Shown here one piece after another: positions 1 through 12,300 of a DNA stretch of 64,000 nucleotides. Positions within the stretch are counted from its first letter, which is position 1. Each line of letters begins with the position of its first letter. The notes under the pieces were generated by a model. That model was not told the DNA's origin, did not search any database, and saw nothing but the letters and a program-made list of their open reading frames with translations. The position numbers and the translations under genes were made by a program. Location: the NCBI RefSeq assembly GCF_000224145.3, contig NC_020175.2, positions 2,393,278 through 2,457,277 on the forward strand. Direction: 5' to 3'. Source of the DNA: Ciona intestinalis (lineage: Eukaryota; Chordata; Ascidiacea; Phlebobranchia; Cionidae).

Positions 1-165
1 ACGAATTACCACGTAGGTTACTTTGTAGGTGACTTTTTTCATTTTTTATGTGTGGCTGATAATTTGGACAACCTATTAATGATCACTAGGTTGGAGCAAT
101 TGCCGTAAAGTGTCTTGTCCAAGGACACATATACGCCCACAAAGTGGGTGCATCTTCCAAAAACC
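1..165 (-). repeat. tRNA-headed SINE copy, truncated by window edge
   Basis: Reverse-oriented copy of the commonest dispersed repeat in the window. The body words (ttacgagttacc-like, ttactttgtaggtgac, ataatttggacaacc, gtgtcttgtccaagga) recur in about a dozen other places. It lies in the intron just before the last exon of the first gene. Ends are approximate. Confidence 0.8.
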
Positions 166-211
166 CAGCTCTGTAGGTCTTCACCAATTAACATTTTTAT
201 TACGTTTTTAG

Positions 212-805
212 GCCAACAAAGAAGAAGAAATCACTGATATAGAAATGACGAACGATATCGAAAAGTGCGATGACATTTTAGAAGTAACTTGCAAAGAACC
301 GGAATCGCCAAGATCAAAATCTCCACGGCCGTTTCGAAAACCGAAGTTTCTGCAAAATTTGACCTTGCAGAGGTCAAAGTTGTACGAAAGTACAATAAAG
401 GGCAAAGACAGCGTGATAGAATCGTTCCTCAACAATGTTACGAGGCCCAGAAGCAAGCAGCAGTGTCTCTCATCTAACGGTTGCTCTTCCCCGCATATTT
501 CAACCGCTAGACGAAGTGCTGCGACCGAGGAAAGAAGTTTTGTCGAGCCGACCATCACAATTGTGAATGTCGAACAGTCAAACGATGAAAATGACAACTG
601 CGACGCAAACGGCACAAGTCATAATAAGAAAATTGTTTTGTCAAAAGCCGATGTACAATGCACTGACCCCCTGAACAACGTATTAAAATTACCTGATTTA
701 AATAACACACCCAAACAAAGCGACAACAAAACTTGCTTGTTGGGAGAACGCTGCCCAAAAGATATTGAATCAAGATGCGAACATATGATCGATGAAATTA
801 TCTAG
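212..805 (+). CDS. Last exon of an unrecognised gene (partial)
   Basis: A clear acceptor (tacgtttttag) precedes an exon that stays open for 198 codons, with methionine at 245 only as an internal codon; the stop is at 803-805. The peptide begins ANKEEEITDIEMTND and is polar, serine/asparagine-rich and without a globular domain I recognise. It has a basic SPRSKSPRPFRKPK patch near residue 30 and several scattered cysteines near the end. It looks like the disordered cytoplasmic tail of a larger protein whose other exons lie left of the window. A polyadenylation-type AATAAA occurs at about 1354 and again near 1661, so a 3' UTR of 0.5-0.9 kb is plausible. Function is unknown. Confidence 0.6.
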   Translation, partial: ANKEEEITDIEMTNDIEKCDDILEVTCKEPESPRSKSPRPFRKPKFLQNLTLQRSKLYESTIKGKDSVIESFLNNVTRPRSKQQCLSSNGCSSPHISTARRSAATEERSFVEPTITIVNVEQSNDENDNCDANGTSHNKKIVLSKADVQCTDPLNNVLKLPDLNNTPKQSDNKTCLLGERCPKDIESRCEHMIDEII

Positions 806-3392
806 TTAAACGCTATTTTCATTCCTTTTCGGCATGTGTATCGCAGTTAGTGTATATCGTTAGTCACTATACAGTGAGCGATTTGGTGGTAATATATGAT
901 TGATTACACTGTGTACACAACACTGTGAGGCCGTTGACTCATACAGTTGCAACGCGTGTTGCACCAGCCCACGGAGAACAGAGGCACCTTATAAATAGAT
1001 TCTCTTTCTTTTTCGCGACATTCTTTTGGTAACGTCGCGGTTAGTATATGCTATTATTTGAAGCTGCGAGTTAATCTGTCTGTGTAAAGCAGTTGTAGAT
1101 TTTTTTACTGAAGTGATGAATAGAATGAGCTGCTAATGTGTAGTTGGTTTATAAAGTGTTTGTTACAGCGGTTGTATACAGAAAAGCTCGCACAGGTAAA
1201 CGCTAGAAGAAGGCGAGCAAAGTTTTGCCTTTCGATTACAGTGTGGTAATTAAAACTTCATTGCAGAGCTTGGCATTCACGCTACAGTAACCAAAAGACA
1301 ATTAGATTGCTGTCAGTCAGTAGCAGCTGGTCGTAAATTAAATATATTGCATTGAATAAATACAGTTGACGCGCAGTGGTGCTTAAATACCATGTAGTTT
1401 ATTGGTCAAAGTAACAACTGCTATTACGAAAACTATACCGAAGAAATATGTGTTTATTGTTTTGTACGGTTATAGATGTAGCAGACACGTTTAAAATGAG
1501 TGTTATGGGTTGCAATACCTTTGTGTTTTTCGCGGTATTGATTTGTTAGATGCTAAAAGTGTATTGTTAATTGTTAGATTAAATACCAATATTTGCGCGG
1601 TAATAATTGGTGGTTGCTTTTAGATTATATTGTACAATTATTTGACTAACACGCTTTTTTCAATAAAGTTGTGCCAAGGCAACCTTATATTGCCACGACA
1701 AGAAATTTGATAATTGCGATGAACTCCCTTCACGCTTATGACATTCAATCATGTGGTTGCTCTGCACAACAACAGTGTAAGTAATACCGCCAGTAACGGT
1801 TTTCCTCCATTGGCTAACGATGGCGTATCAGAAGATTTGTTTATCGCAGAGAACGAGTTAGCACACGCGCTCGACCTTTCACGCGCCAAATCAGACTTGG
1901 CACGCAGAGCAACATAGTTGAAAGATACAGAAGATGCGAAGGGGTTGACGCTCCTGTCGCAATAGAGAATGCGAGAGAATAAGAAATCGCGAAAACGCGG
2001 CTGCTGTTGTCCGGTAAGTCACGTGACGAGACAACCAACGAGCACGTAGTGTATGTCTGTCGCTAGGTGGTGTACGCAGTGACGTCATGTAGGGCGTACC
2101 AATCGCATTCGCTTGTGCACTTCAGCACTGCGCATTTATAGCAGAAGGAAGTGATTCATTTGCGCTGATAAATTTGCTGTTCATAACAATTCTATGTAGG
2201 TGCAGGTACGTTTGTGTATGCGGGCGTCGCTCATAGCAAAGTGTCACAACAGCTGTTATATTATATAATTTTCTGCATTTGTTTACTTTGCGTTTGAGTC
2301 AAGATTCATAATATAAGTGAGATGCATTTGCGTATTATTATTTATTAACAAGTTTAAAATTTTCGTATGTGCATAATTGTTTAATGTTTGTACTATGTGT
2401 TTCAACAGCAATAGTTTGCTCTGAGCTTGTGTGGTGTTATTGAAGGCATTATTGCATTTTCAAGCTGTATCGAAGATTGAGTATCTTCGGGCTTCGTTCT
2501 TAATCTCCAAGGTTCCAATTGAGCACTTGTGTTCAAGCATCCCTTTCTTCACGTTTCAACGTACAAACATATCCAGCCAGGGGCACAGATGCAATAGTGC
2601 CCTTTTCGGACTGTTGTTTGCACTTCTGTTCCAGTCAGTGCGTTCTCTAGCGTCACCGTTCTGTGCGACGCGTCAGAGCTAATTTGATAGTTTTGCGTTT
2701 TATTCTTATTATTATTCACTAGTGTAACTAATGTACGGTTTTCATATTTCTGTATTTTAAGCTACCCTCTTCTCCAACACTGTGGTTTCTATCGCTGCCA
2801 AGTTATTGTATTTGCTCGCTTACTCTCCCCACCTTTAATTGTTTTATTGATATTTGTTTGGGAAGTGCAGTGTTTGTAGTTTCATCTTCCCCAGCATATG
2901 ACATTTGTTTCTCATATTTTATGTTTTCCTATCATGCTATCATTCTTCTTGATACACCTTGTTTAAAATCCATTGGTTTTATTTGAGTCACCACTCAGGG
3001 TACATGTTACCGTCGCTTAACCGTGTAGGTACTATGTAATATTGGTCAAGATTGTAAAAAAAAACACTGTTGACGTTAAAAGTAGCACATGCATGAAAAC
3101 AAAATCTTTTTGTACTATATTCGCCTTATTTGTGTTTTGAACATGCAATGACCGAACTGTGTTAACTGTAACCGTGTGCATTGTCAATTGTAACCAAGTA
3201 GCTAGCTACTCCAGTGTGGACTCTCTTCAAAGAAGGTACAACTTGAGATTGAACAAACACTTAAAACTTTCGTCATTCAAACTGGTCACTTGCCAGTTAT
3301 TGCTGACACTTGCCACTCATTAGCACTGTGTACGTATTTGGTGCTTTATCTATATTTCACGTCAAAACAACCACAAAAGGCATATTTAAAAA
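806..3392. other. Intergenic: 3' UTR of the first gene, then upstream region of the ADAP-like gene
   Basis: No coding potential that I can support. The left part should hold the 3' UTR and poly(A) sites of the preceding gene. The right part should hold the promoter and 5' UTR of the gene starting at 3393. Short open frames near 1841-2088 and 2431-2682 show no family resemblance. Confidence 0.5.
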
Positions 3393-6300
3393 ATGCTGCG
3401 GTCGGAGTACCCCCCAAACATACCCATGCCAATCCCACGGATGGATTCATCCAAAGCAACGGCTATTAGGGAGCTACTAAATGAACCCGGCAACGATGTA
3501 TGCGCTGATTGTGGAGCAACTTTAGCCTCCGAAAGCGCATGGGCCGTTCTTGCATATGGCATTCTCGTGTGTGACGATTGCAAACTGGTACACATAGAGC
3601 ATGAGAACCACTACAATGCAACAGAATCGAATGGAAATGACAATTCTGTAAAAGGTAACAAAAATTTCACTCTTTTAGCAATTATTAATTTATTACCTAA
3701 AACAAAATGGAGCTTTTGGTCTTTTGCGATATGTTTAAAATGTATAAATCTTTTAACAGCATTTGTATAATTAATCTGTTGCAGGAATTCTGTCAACACA
3801 AATTCCTCAGCTGTGGGAGGATAAGGACATCGCTCAAATTAGAGCAAATGGAAACAAACGCACAAACATTAGGTTACTTGCCAATTCTCCTGTTTGGCAG
3901 TATAGACCGTCGGGCAACGATGGCATTAAACTTAAGGTAAGTAAAAATATGAGCATTTTTTGTTTGTTTTTATTATTTTTTGTTGATTGTCTGTCTGCTT
4001 CTCAGTTTTGTCTTATGTTGGTTGTTCCTATTTGCGTTAAACATTTTTTGGGCTTGTACAATTAATGCTGCTAAGAAACAATGCATTTAAATTATAGTGT
4101 GCTTAAGTTCAAAAAATATTGGACTGTTTAAAATAAATATTTGCGAGAAAACTTGCATTTACGTAATTCATAGTGTGCTTAAGTTATTCTCCAAAAAAAA
4201 TTTGGATTGTTTAAAATTAGTTTTGCTAAGAAACTTTGTATTTGTTTAAATTATAATGTGCTTAGGTTAACCTAACCCAATGTTCCATTATAGGAGTATT
4301 GGATCAAATGCAAATACAGTGGAAATGCTGGAGATGCAGCAGAAAATCCAAAGATTGCTGCCAAAAAACAATTCATTGGAATTCAATTTACCCGCCCAAT
4401 GCCCAAAGGCAAGCAACAAAATATTAACTAAATCCTACAGAGCTTATAAATTCCAATAGCACGTTGTAACGTAAACTTTATTTATTTATAGCTTATTGTG
4501 TTTAACATGTCATGGCATCTTAATTAGGATAATAGAATTTTTGAAGTGTCATTTTATATTTTGTGGAGTACTACTGTTTTATAAATACAGTATGCCATTG
4601 TGATAAGCAGCGTATTTATAGGGGATTATACAGTCTACGCTTTTCGACTCTTTTTGTTTAAATTTTGAATTATCTTATCCTGACTAATGGGTTAATACGA
4701 GCCCCCAACCACTCCTACAAAAATTAAAAAGGACTAATTTTTAAAAAAATGACATAAACCAGTTTTGCCCTTGACTAAGATCCTTTGCCCTTGGTCTGCC
4801 AGTGACCATACCTTATCAAACATAACACTGCAGCTGTTGCATAATGCAATGGAAGTGATAATTAATAAAGTGTCTTTGGTGACTGTTGCAGGAAATTACC
4901 CGTGCTGTGTTGTGTTGCAAAGCGATAAGCTTTACCTGACATCTGATGCACGTAATGAAGAGGTTCCTGTGGAATGTGTGGAGACGCTTGTCGTTAATTC
5001 AAAGAGAATTGGGCACGAGAATGGCGTGCAGCTTACCTACCGTATTAATAATGGTACGCTTAGCCTTTAGAAATATATTTTTTGGGTGACTTTTAAATAC
5101 AGTATTATAATGTTTTATGAATAGTTGCCTAATTGGATATTTTTCACTGATAAAAATATCATATTATCACTGATAAAAAGATTACATACACTGTGATACA
5201 CATGTAGTAGCAATTACAATACATAAAATTCACATCACTACTAATTATTTGAATATTTCCACCCATAAGACTTGTTTGTTACTCAAATATTTTTTCTCCA
5301 GATGGTAACACGGTTGCGTTTACATATCTCCAACATGATAATATGGAGACTGTAATGGACTGGGTGAGCCTTGTGCTTTACACAAAGTACAACTTGCTAA
5401 AGAGGAAATACCCCACCATGATAGATGTAAACGTTGCCAAGATATTAAACTGTGGTAAGTTTTACCATTTTCTATGATGTTCAATATTTAGGTACTGTTG
5501 GCAATCTTTTTTCAAAAGTTTAGGTTTTGCATGTCACGTCAATTTGCGACAAGATTTTTCATAGACTTTACTGTATGGTTAAGTCCTGGTGTCACAGTGT
5601 GTGAAAACTTTTTAGTATACCCTGTGACCCTTAAATTTCGGTCTAGTTAAGTAATAGTTAACCGCTGATAGTATAGTATCTAGTTTTACTGCCTTTACAG
5701 TTGTACTGCTAGTTGGTTACAAGCAGCAGTAATTATAGTCTTAGAGATCATCCTTGCCTTGTTGTTGAGAGTGTTCTTGGTAGTATTGATGCCTATAAGT
5801 TTAAAAATCTGCTTTGAATTGCAAATATTTTACACTTGTTTATGGTTGCGTAGACGCATACATACAGGTAAAATTGTGACGGGATATTCTGTTTACTTGC
5901 ATTTAAAAAAAATGGCCCTCCTAATATATATATAAATATATATATATAGCACTTTTTCCAAATATTTTCAATTCATTAAATTAGCATGCACAATCTTAAA
6001 TTTTTCGCTTGAATTAAATAATACAACAATGAAATTTATACCGTAAGTGCGATCTGGTCAAATTTCTTTTGTCTGGCATTTTTTTGCCGTTTAGTTGCTG
6101 GTACTCCACTTAATTGTTAGATTTCCTTTGTTTGGGTTTGTAACAAAATAACTTAGTGTTGCTGGTCTGTGGTGTCTGGTATGCGTGGTGTGTCCTTGTG
6201 GCGTAAAATTCAATATAAACCACTGTGGAAATTATAGCCTTGGGGTGGGAAAACTTTGACAAAAATGTCAGATTTTGTTTTTATTTTGACAGACAGACTG

Positions 6301-9300
6301 TGCCCGCTAGTCTGTTAGCTAATGCTTTACAAATGAGAAGCCAAAATAATTTGTCTTTGCCAACTTTTCCTTGTATAATGCAAAACGTTAAATAACAGTT
6401 GATACTGATAGGCTAAAACAATGCTTTATGGTCTAGGTATGACATTGTGATGTTTGAATAAGGACAGTTTTTCGGCATATATAACTAATTGTTTGTACAT
6501 TTTACCATGAGTACAACTGTACAAGTGGCATTCATCTCCTGTTCAAAGTGGTACTTTTACATTTCATTCGTTTAACTTTAATATTTTAAAAGCCGTTTGA
6601 ATTTTATCATGTTAAACAAAATAAGTTCATTTACTAAACATTTAAGGCAGAAAATTAGTGGTTAAATTATGTGCCTAATAATTAGTTTTACTTGAATGTT
6701 CCACCTTTTGCAATGGTGAATTTCTTTACTTGTTGTGTAGGTTAAGGTTTGATGTGTTAGATTGTTTTTTTTTTCAGTGACCCATTTTAGGGACACCAAA
6801 ATTGATTATGTTATACATAAAGTTTTACATTTTATTTAAAATAAATTAAATAAACTTAAAAAAAACTGCAAACTATATCTTTGTTTTATTTAGAATAAAT
6901 TTAGATTTCTGTTAAATTTTAAATTTGTTATTATTATTAAACTACAATACTATATTGAACACCTTTTTATGAAGTGGACGGTGAAAACATCAATGTTATT
7001 GTATGAGGTTTTTATTGATTGCCCCACCACAGGTATGATTAAGGAGTCGTACATGCATGTTACGGGACGTGGCCTCATTTACCTGAGCTTAAGTGAAGCC
7101 AGACTCTCCTGCTTTCAGCACCACCTGGATGATAAACCCCTGTTCCAAATTGCAGTCAGTGAGGTTATGAACTTAACAGGTAATAAATGAAACAGTTGTT
7201 TGCTTTTTGTTTAAATAGCTGGAGACGGATGTTTTTTGTCACGCTTGATTAGATAGTCTGCATCCAGTGGTGCAGCCAGAAAAAAATAAGAGGGGGGGGT
7301 TTAATCAAAAATTTTCCAAAAAAATTTTTAAATTTTTTTTTTGTTAAAAGAGGGGGTCGTGACCCCCAAAACCCCCCTTGCTGTGCCACTGTCCGCATCA
7401 ATTAATTCTATATACATAATGAGAATTATTTTTTATTCAATAACATTTTAGATATTAAACTGTGTTTAAAAAATATTCACATATATAAATGTTTTTGTCG
7501 ATCGACTTTGTTATATGAATTACACTTCAAAAAAAGGCATATCTATTAAAGTTAGAGCTGTTATCATAACTTGGTAAAGCATACAGAATTATAATTAAGA
7601 TGTTTATGTAATCTCCGCGCCATCTCTTTTTTCTTAAAATTGTTATTTTCTCCATACAGCAACACAGTACCTGGATGCAGTCGCTTGTTTTTTCGATATA
7701 GATGCGAGTAAAATCCAAAGCTATGCGGACTGGGTGACCGCGCTTGAACTAGTCCTCAAAACTGATAAAATCTCAGCTATGCCAGGTAAATATCTTACCC
7801 ATCTATAACAGTGTTCGTTGCTCAAGTCTCTTTTTCTTGATAATACCACTAAAAGTTTGTAATTTTTAGAAATCACTTATTTTTAAATATTTTTTAATTT
7901 CTTTCATATTTTGTCTCATTTTACTTTTTATTGACCATTCTTGTTCATTTTCTTTCTCCTTTAAAAATAATGTACGACACCATATTTACGTCATATTTTT
8001 CACAGATGACGTTCCAAAGCCATCTTTTCCATTCTCTCTGTTAAAAAAGGCTGACAAGCCCCCACCAGCGCCTGCACCAGAGAGAAATGAACCAACACCA
8101 CCCATCAACCATGTTCCAAAACCAGTACCTGTCACTACAGCTCCTTCCATTCCACCAGCTCAGCTCGTTCCACCAACTCCAATAAGTGAGTCTCTGTCTA
8201 ATCTTTAAATGTCCACATTGTCTAATGGAGGGTTCCACAATCCCCTTAATAAAGCTTTCCTTTCAATTTATCCCCCCTCCAAAAAAAACAAATAAAAAAT
8301 AGTTTTACAGAGAAAAAAATAATAATTTTACATAGAAATACCTAAATAGATTTGAAACCCTAAAATCAAAATCAAAAGTTGATTTTTTACTCAAAATCAC
8401 CGAAAATCAAAATTTGATTTTACATAAAAGTACCTAAATAGATTTTTAACACATAGTGTCCAACTTTTAAAACACATTTTAAGAAATTAAAATAATAATG
8501 CTCTGTTTTATACACAGCCAACGGCGAAAAAGAAACCGACAAAAAACCAAGCAACTACGAATGCTATCCACCAATTGGACCAATGGGAGAAATGGGCAAA
8601 GTATTCAGAGGTTAGTCACTTGAAAACCTCATAACCACAGATTAAACTAATCTTAATTTAACTGGATATTAAGTGTCATTAGTTGCAGCTCTTGAAATAA
8701 CAGCCTATTGATATCCCTACTTAGCACAGGTGTTCAGTTAGACATTACAGCTCAGTTGTATTTAAACCTTTTATCTTTGTAGAAATACAAAATTATTGAT
8801 GGGGTGAAATGAAATGGTATCACTACTTTATAAAATATAAAATTTCACCTTTAAAAATTGTTGCTTGTAATAGGAATTACTTTCATTGCAGAGTGGCAAC
8901 CATTTTTTTGCCTTTGTAGATCTAAACTGGTTATATAGCTCTTTTTATTATTGTGACACACATCTGTTCAACTATTTTTCAGGCGAATTGCCACCGGAAG
9001 CAATAAAGCCACCACCATCGAAGAATGACGTAGCTCGAATTGGTGTGTTTGGTGAATATGTACCCGGGCATCCTCTGCCCACTGTTACGCAGCTGCAGCC
9101 AATCAAAGGTGATTTATTGTTTTGTTTCTGGCTGTTCAACTGGCAGACATTTCCTACCCAATCCTCATGTCTCCTGGGCTATGGATTTTACAAACAGTTT
9201 CTGTGCAACACATCTTGAAAGTTACTAGAACATATGTAATTATAAATTAATTGCCATTAATACTGCTAGCGTTTAGACTTTACAAACAGTTTCTGTGCAA

Positions 9301-12300
9301 CACATCTTAAGAGTTACCAGAACAGCAGGACATATGTAATAAAAATTAATTTCCATAAATACTGTTAACGTTTAGGTTTTACAAACAGTTTCTGTGCAAC
9401 ACATCTTTAGAGTTAACCAGAACATATGTAATTATAAATTAATTGCTAAAATACTGCTAGTGTTTGAGTCAGTACCAGAGTTCCAGTTCCTTTTAGCAGC
9501 AAAACTATTTTAAACTGAGTTCTTATGTACTTAACACTAATCAAATACCATATCACTATGTACATTGACCCAACAAAACTGTTCTCTTATGTTTGCATGG
9601 AGACAAAAACCAAATTAGGGACAGAGTGTACAGTCTGTTTGCTGTGTTATTAAATTTTGTAGTTTGGCAATGATTACCACATTGCATTTAAAGCAGTGGT
9701 TCTTAAACTTTTTTGTATGCTTTACCCTTTTAACAAAGATGATTATTAGATTTACCCTCAATATGTAACATGGCGCCCATGCTCATTTATTGAAAAGCGA
9801 AAACAACTACTTACTAGACGTTAAAGAAATCAATACGCTACGAGGCTAGCTTTGGATTAGCAGTTAATGTAAACTACAATAACTACAACTGGCACAATTT
9901 TTCTGTATTGCCAACTGATGTGGATTTTGATTGGTTGCTCATTTACCCTCTAAATACCAGAAACTTGCCCTCAGGGGTAAATTTACCCCAGTTTAATAAA
10001 TGCTGTTTTAGAGCATACTCTGTAAACTCTAGAATAGTAAGCTATGATAACTACAATTCGCACAACTTTTCTGTCCTGTCTGCTGATGTGGATTTTGATT
10101 GGTAGCTCATTTACCCTCTAAATATGAGGAACTTACCCCTAAATTTACCCCAGTTTAATAAACACTGTTTTATAGCATACAGTCAAACACTAAACACACT
10201 TTTATACATTGTTTTTTCCAGTCGACTCTTTCGGAGATCTTGCCAACCCAGCTCTCACCTCCTACCCCACCACACTTAACACAGCTGTTGCAAGTGGGAT
10301 CATAAACCCCGGTTTAACAAAGGAGCCTTCATGCTACCCACCCATTGGTGGCCCTGCCCAAGCAATGAAACTTAGATATGCAGAACTATCTGCTGCTATG
10401 CAAGCACAGTTTGTCAGAGGTATGTAAAAAATGTATAACACATGTGTATTGCCATAACAGCCCAAAGTTTGTTAATTTTTGACATGTATGCTTGTAGTAG
10501 TAAAAGTATATTAGAATTATTGTTCATTTTGTCGCACAAAACAGCTTATAGCTGAAGTTTGGTATTTTTTGACATGTATGCTAGTAGTAGTATAAGTATA
10601 TTAGAATTAATTGATTTTTTTTCACACAAAACGGCTTATAGCAGTTGTTTTTTATTTTTTAACATGTATACTAGTAGGAGTGCTGTAGTAGACTTGTAGT
10701 ATAAGCATACCAGAATTATTGTTGATTTTGTCACACAGTATAACATTCAGTTTGCACTATTAAAAAATAGCGTGGGCGGCATAGCATCAGCTGTTGTAAT
10801 ATCTTATATGTAGTGACAACATTGTGTAATATGTTGTGCAAGTATTACAAGGTTAGGGGTTAATAAGACCATCATGTGCTGTGGTTGCACCACTCTATAT
10901 TTTCCTAGTAATGCCGCCTATACGATCTACTGTATATTTTGTTGGTTTTGTATGAAATTTAGTTGTGTTTACCTGTCAAAAGCTGTTGATTCGTACGTAG
11001 AGTAGATGTACAGGAAATACAGAATTTCCTGTGAACAAATAGTCTGATTATGTTATGCATGTTTCAGTTTGTTTTTTTGTAGGTGTATTTTAAATGCAAA
11101 GAGTGCGTGTTATAGCTTTTGTTCCTATTTGTTGTTCAATACCAATTACAGTAGGCGTATGGGGTAATCAGTAAGATTATGGGTAATAGGGTAATACTTA
11201 TGGGTTAACTGTGGCCTAAATCAAATGTCCCAAGAGGTTGCTAATAATTGAACCTCATCCATGACCATATATATATATATATGGTAGGATGGGGAAAGAT
11301 GGGACACCTTTTCAATCTATTTTCTCCTCCAATTTGGTAGTAAACAAACATTCAACAATTTTTTATAAATCTTTACCCTCACGGCTCCCATAGATCGTTG
11401 TTAATTGTTTAAAACACGATCAGGATATTTGGTTATTATGTGTGAAAGGTGTCCCATCTTCTCCCACCCTACTATATATATATATATAATATATGTATAA
11501 TATAGTAGAACACTGTTATTCTGTGTATATTATTTGTTATATTATTAAACCAGTGCGGTAGAGATAACAATATATATATAACATAAAAGTTAAACGCTTG
11601 TCCTATAATTTCCATGTATGAGACTAAAAACAGAAACACAACAATTCTGTTTTATGATGGAAAAATGCAGCTGTTTTTATTCAAAACCCCTATTCAATGT
11701 AAACTGTGTATTTTCGAAAACAACACCTATGTGACTGACATGGTAACGATGAAGTAGACAATACATTGACTTAAACAATATACAGCGTAACTTCCGGTGC
11801 ACTCAAAACCATTGTTTCACCTCAATGTGCTGTTGACTTCTCACAATTAAAGCCCAACTGTTAGTTCCTGCTATAAGCCTTTGGGCCCAAAGGATTTTTG
11901 TTTGATGTGATATGACATGTGTTTGCAGAGTTATCTTGTATAGCGTTTAATCTCCTATTGATTTAAAATGTGTACGGTAAAGTTATCAGTATAAAGAACA
12001 AGAAAAAGAGCTAAAGAACATGTTATATAGCCATTTTACTTACACTAAAGATAACACACTTGTACAATTTGTAAGATTGTTTGACTTATTGTCATTAAAC
12101 ACAAGTTTACATGAAAACTCAGTTACACTAGTTTACATATGAAATTTGATGTTTTAATTACACCAACATTCTTTTTGCCTATATGCAAAGCAAAACACAG
12201 CTTTATTAATACTAAACAGTGTTTTAATGAAAGCAGCAATCACTGCCCTTGCTGTCTGACACAGAAAAAAAGTAATTTCAGTAATTGCCCTCAGTTGCCC

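Noticed and set aside
9691-10182. Coding exon suggested by an open frame at 9908-10105
   Set aside because: The sequence is the repeated unit of a hAT-like element also seen at 32130, and no donor/acceptor fits the gene phase.
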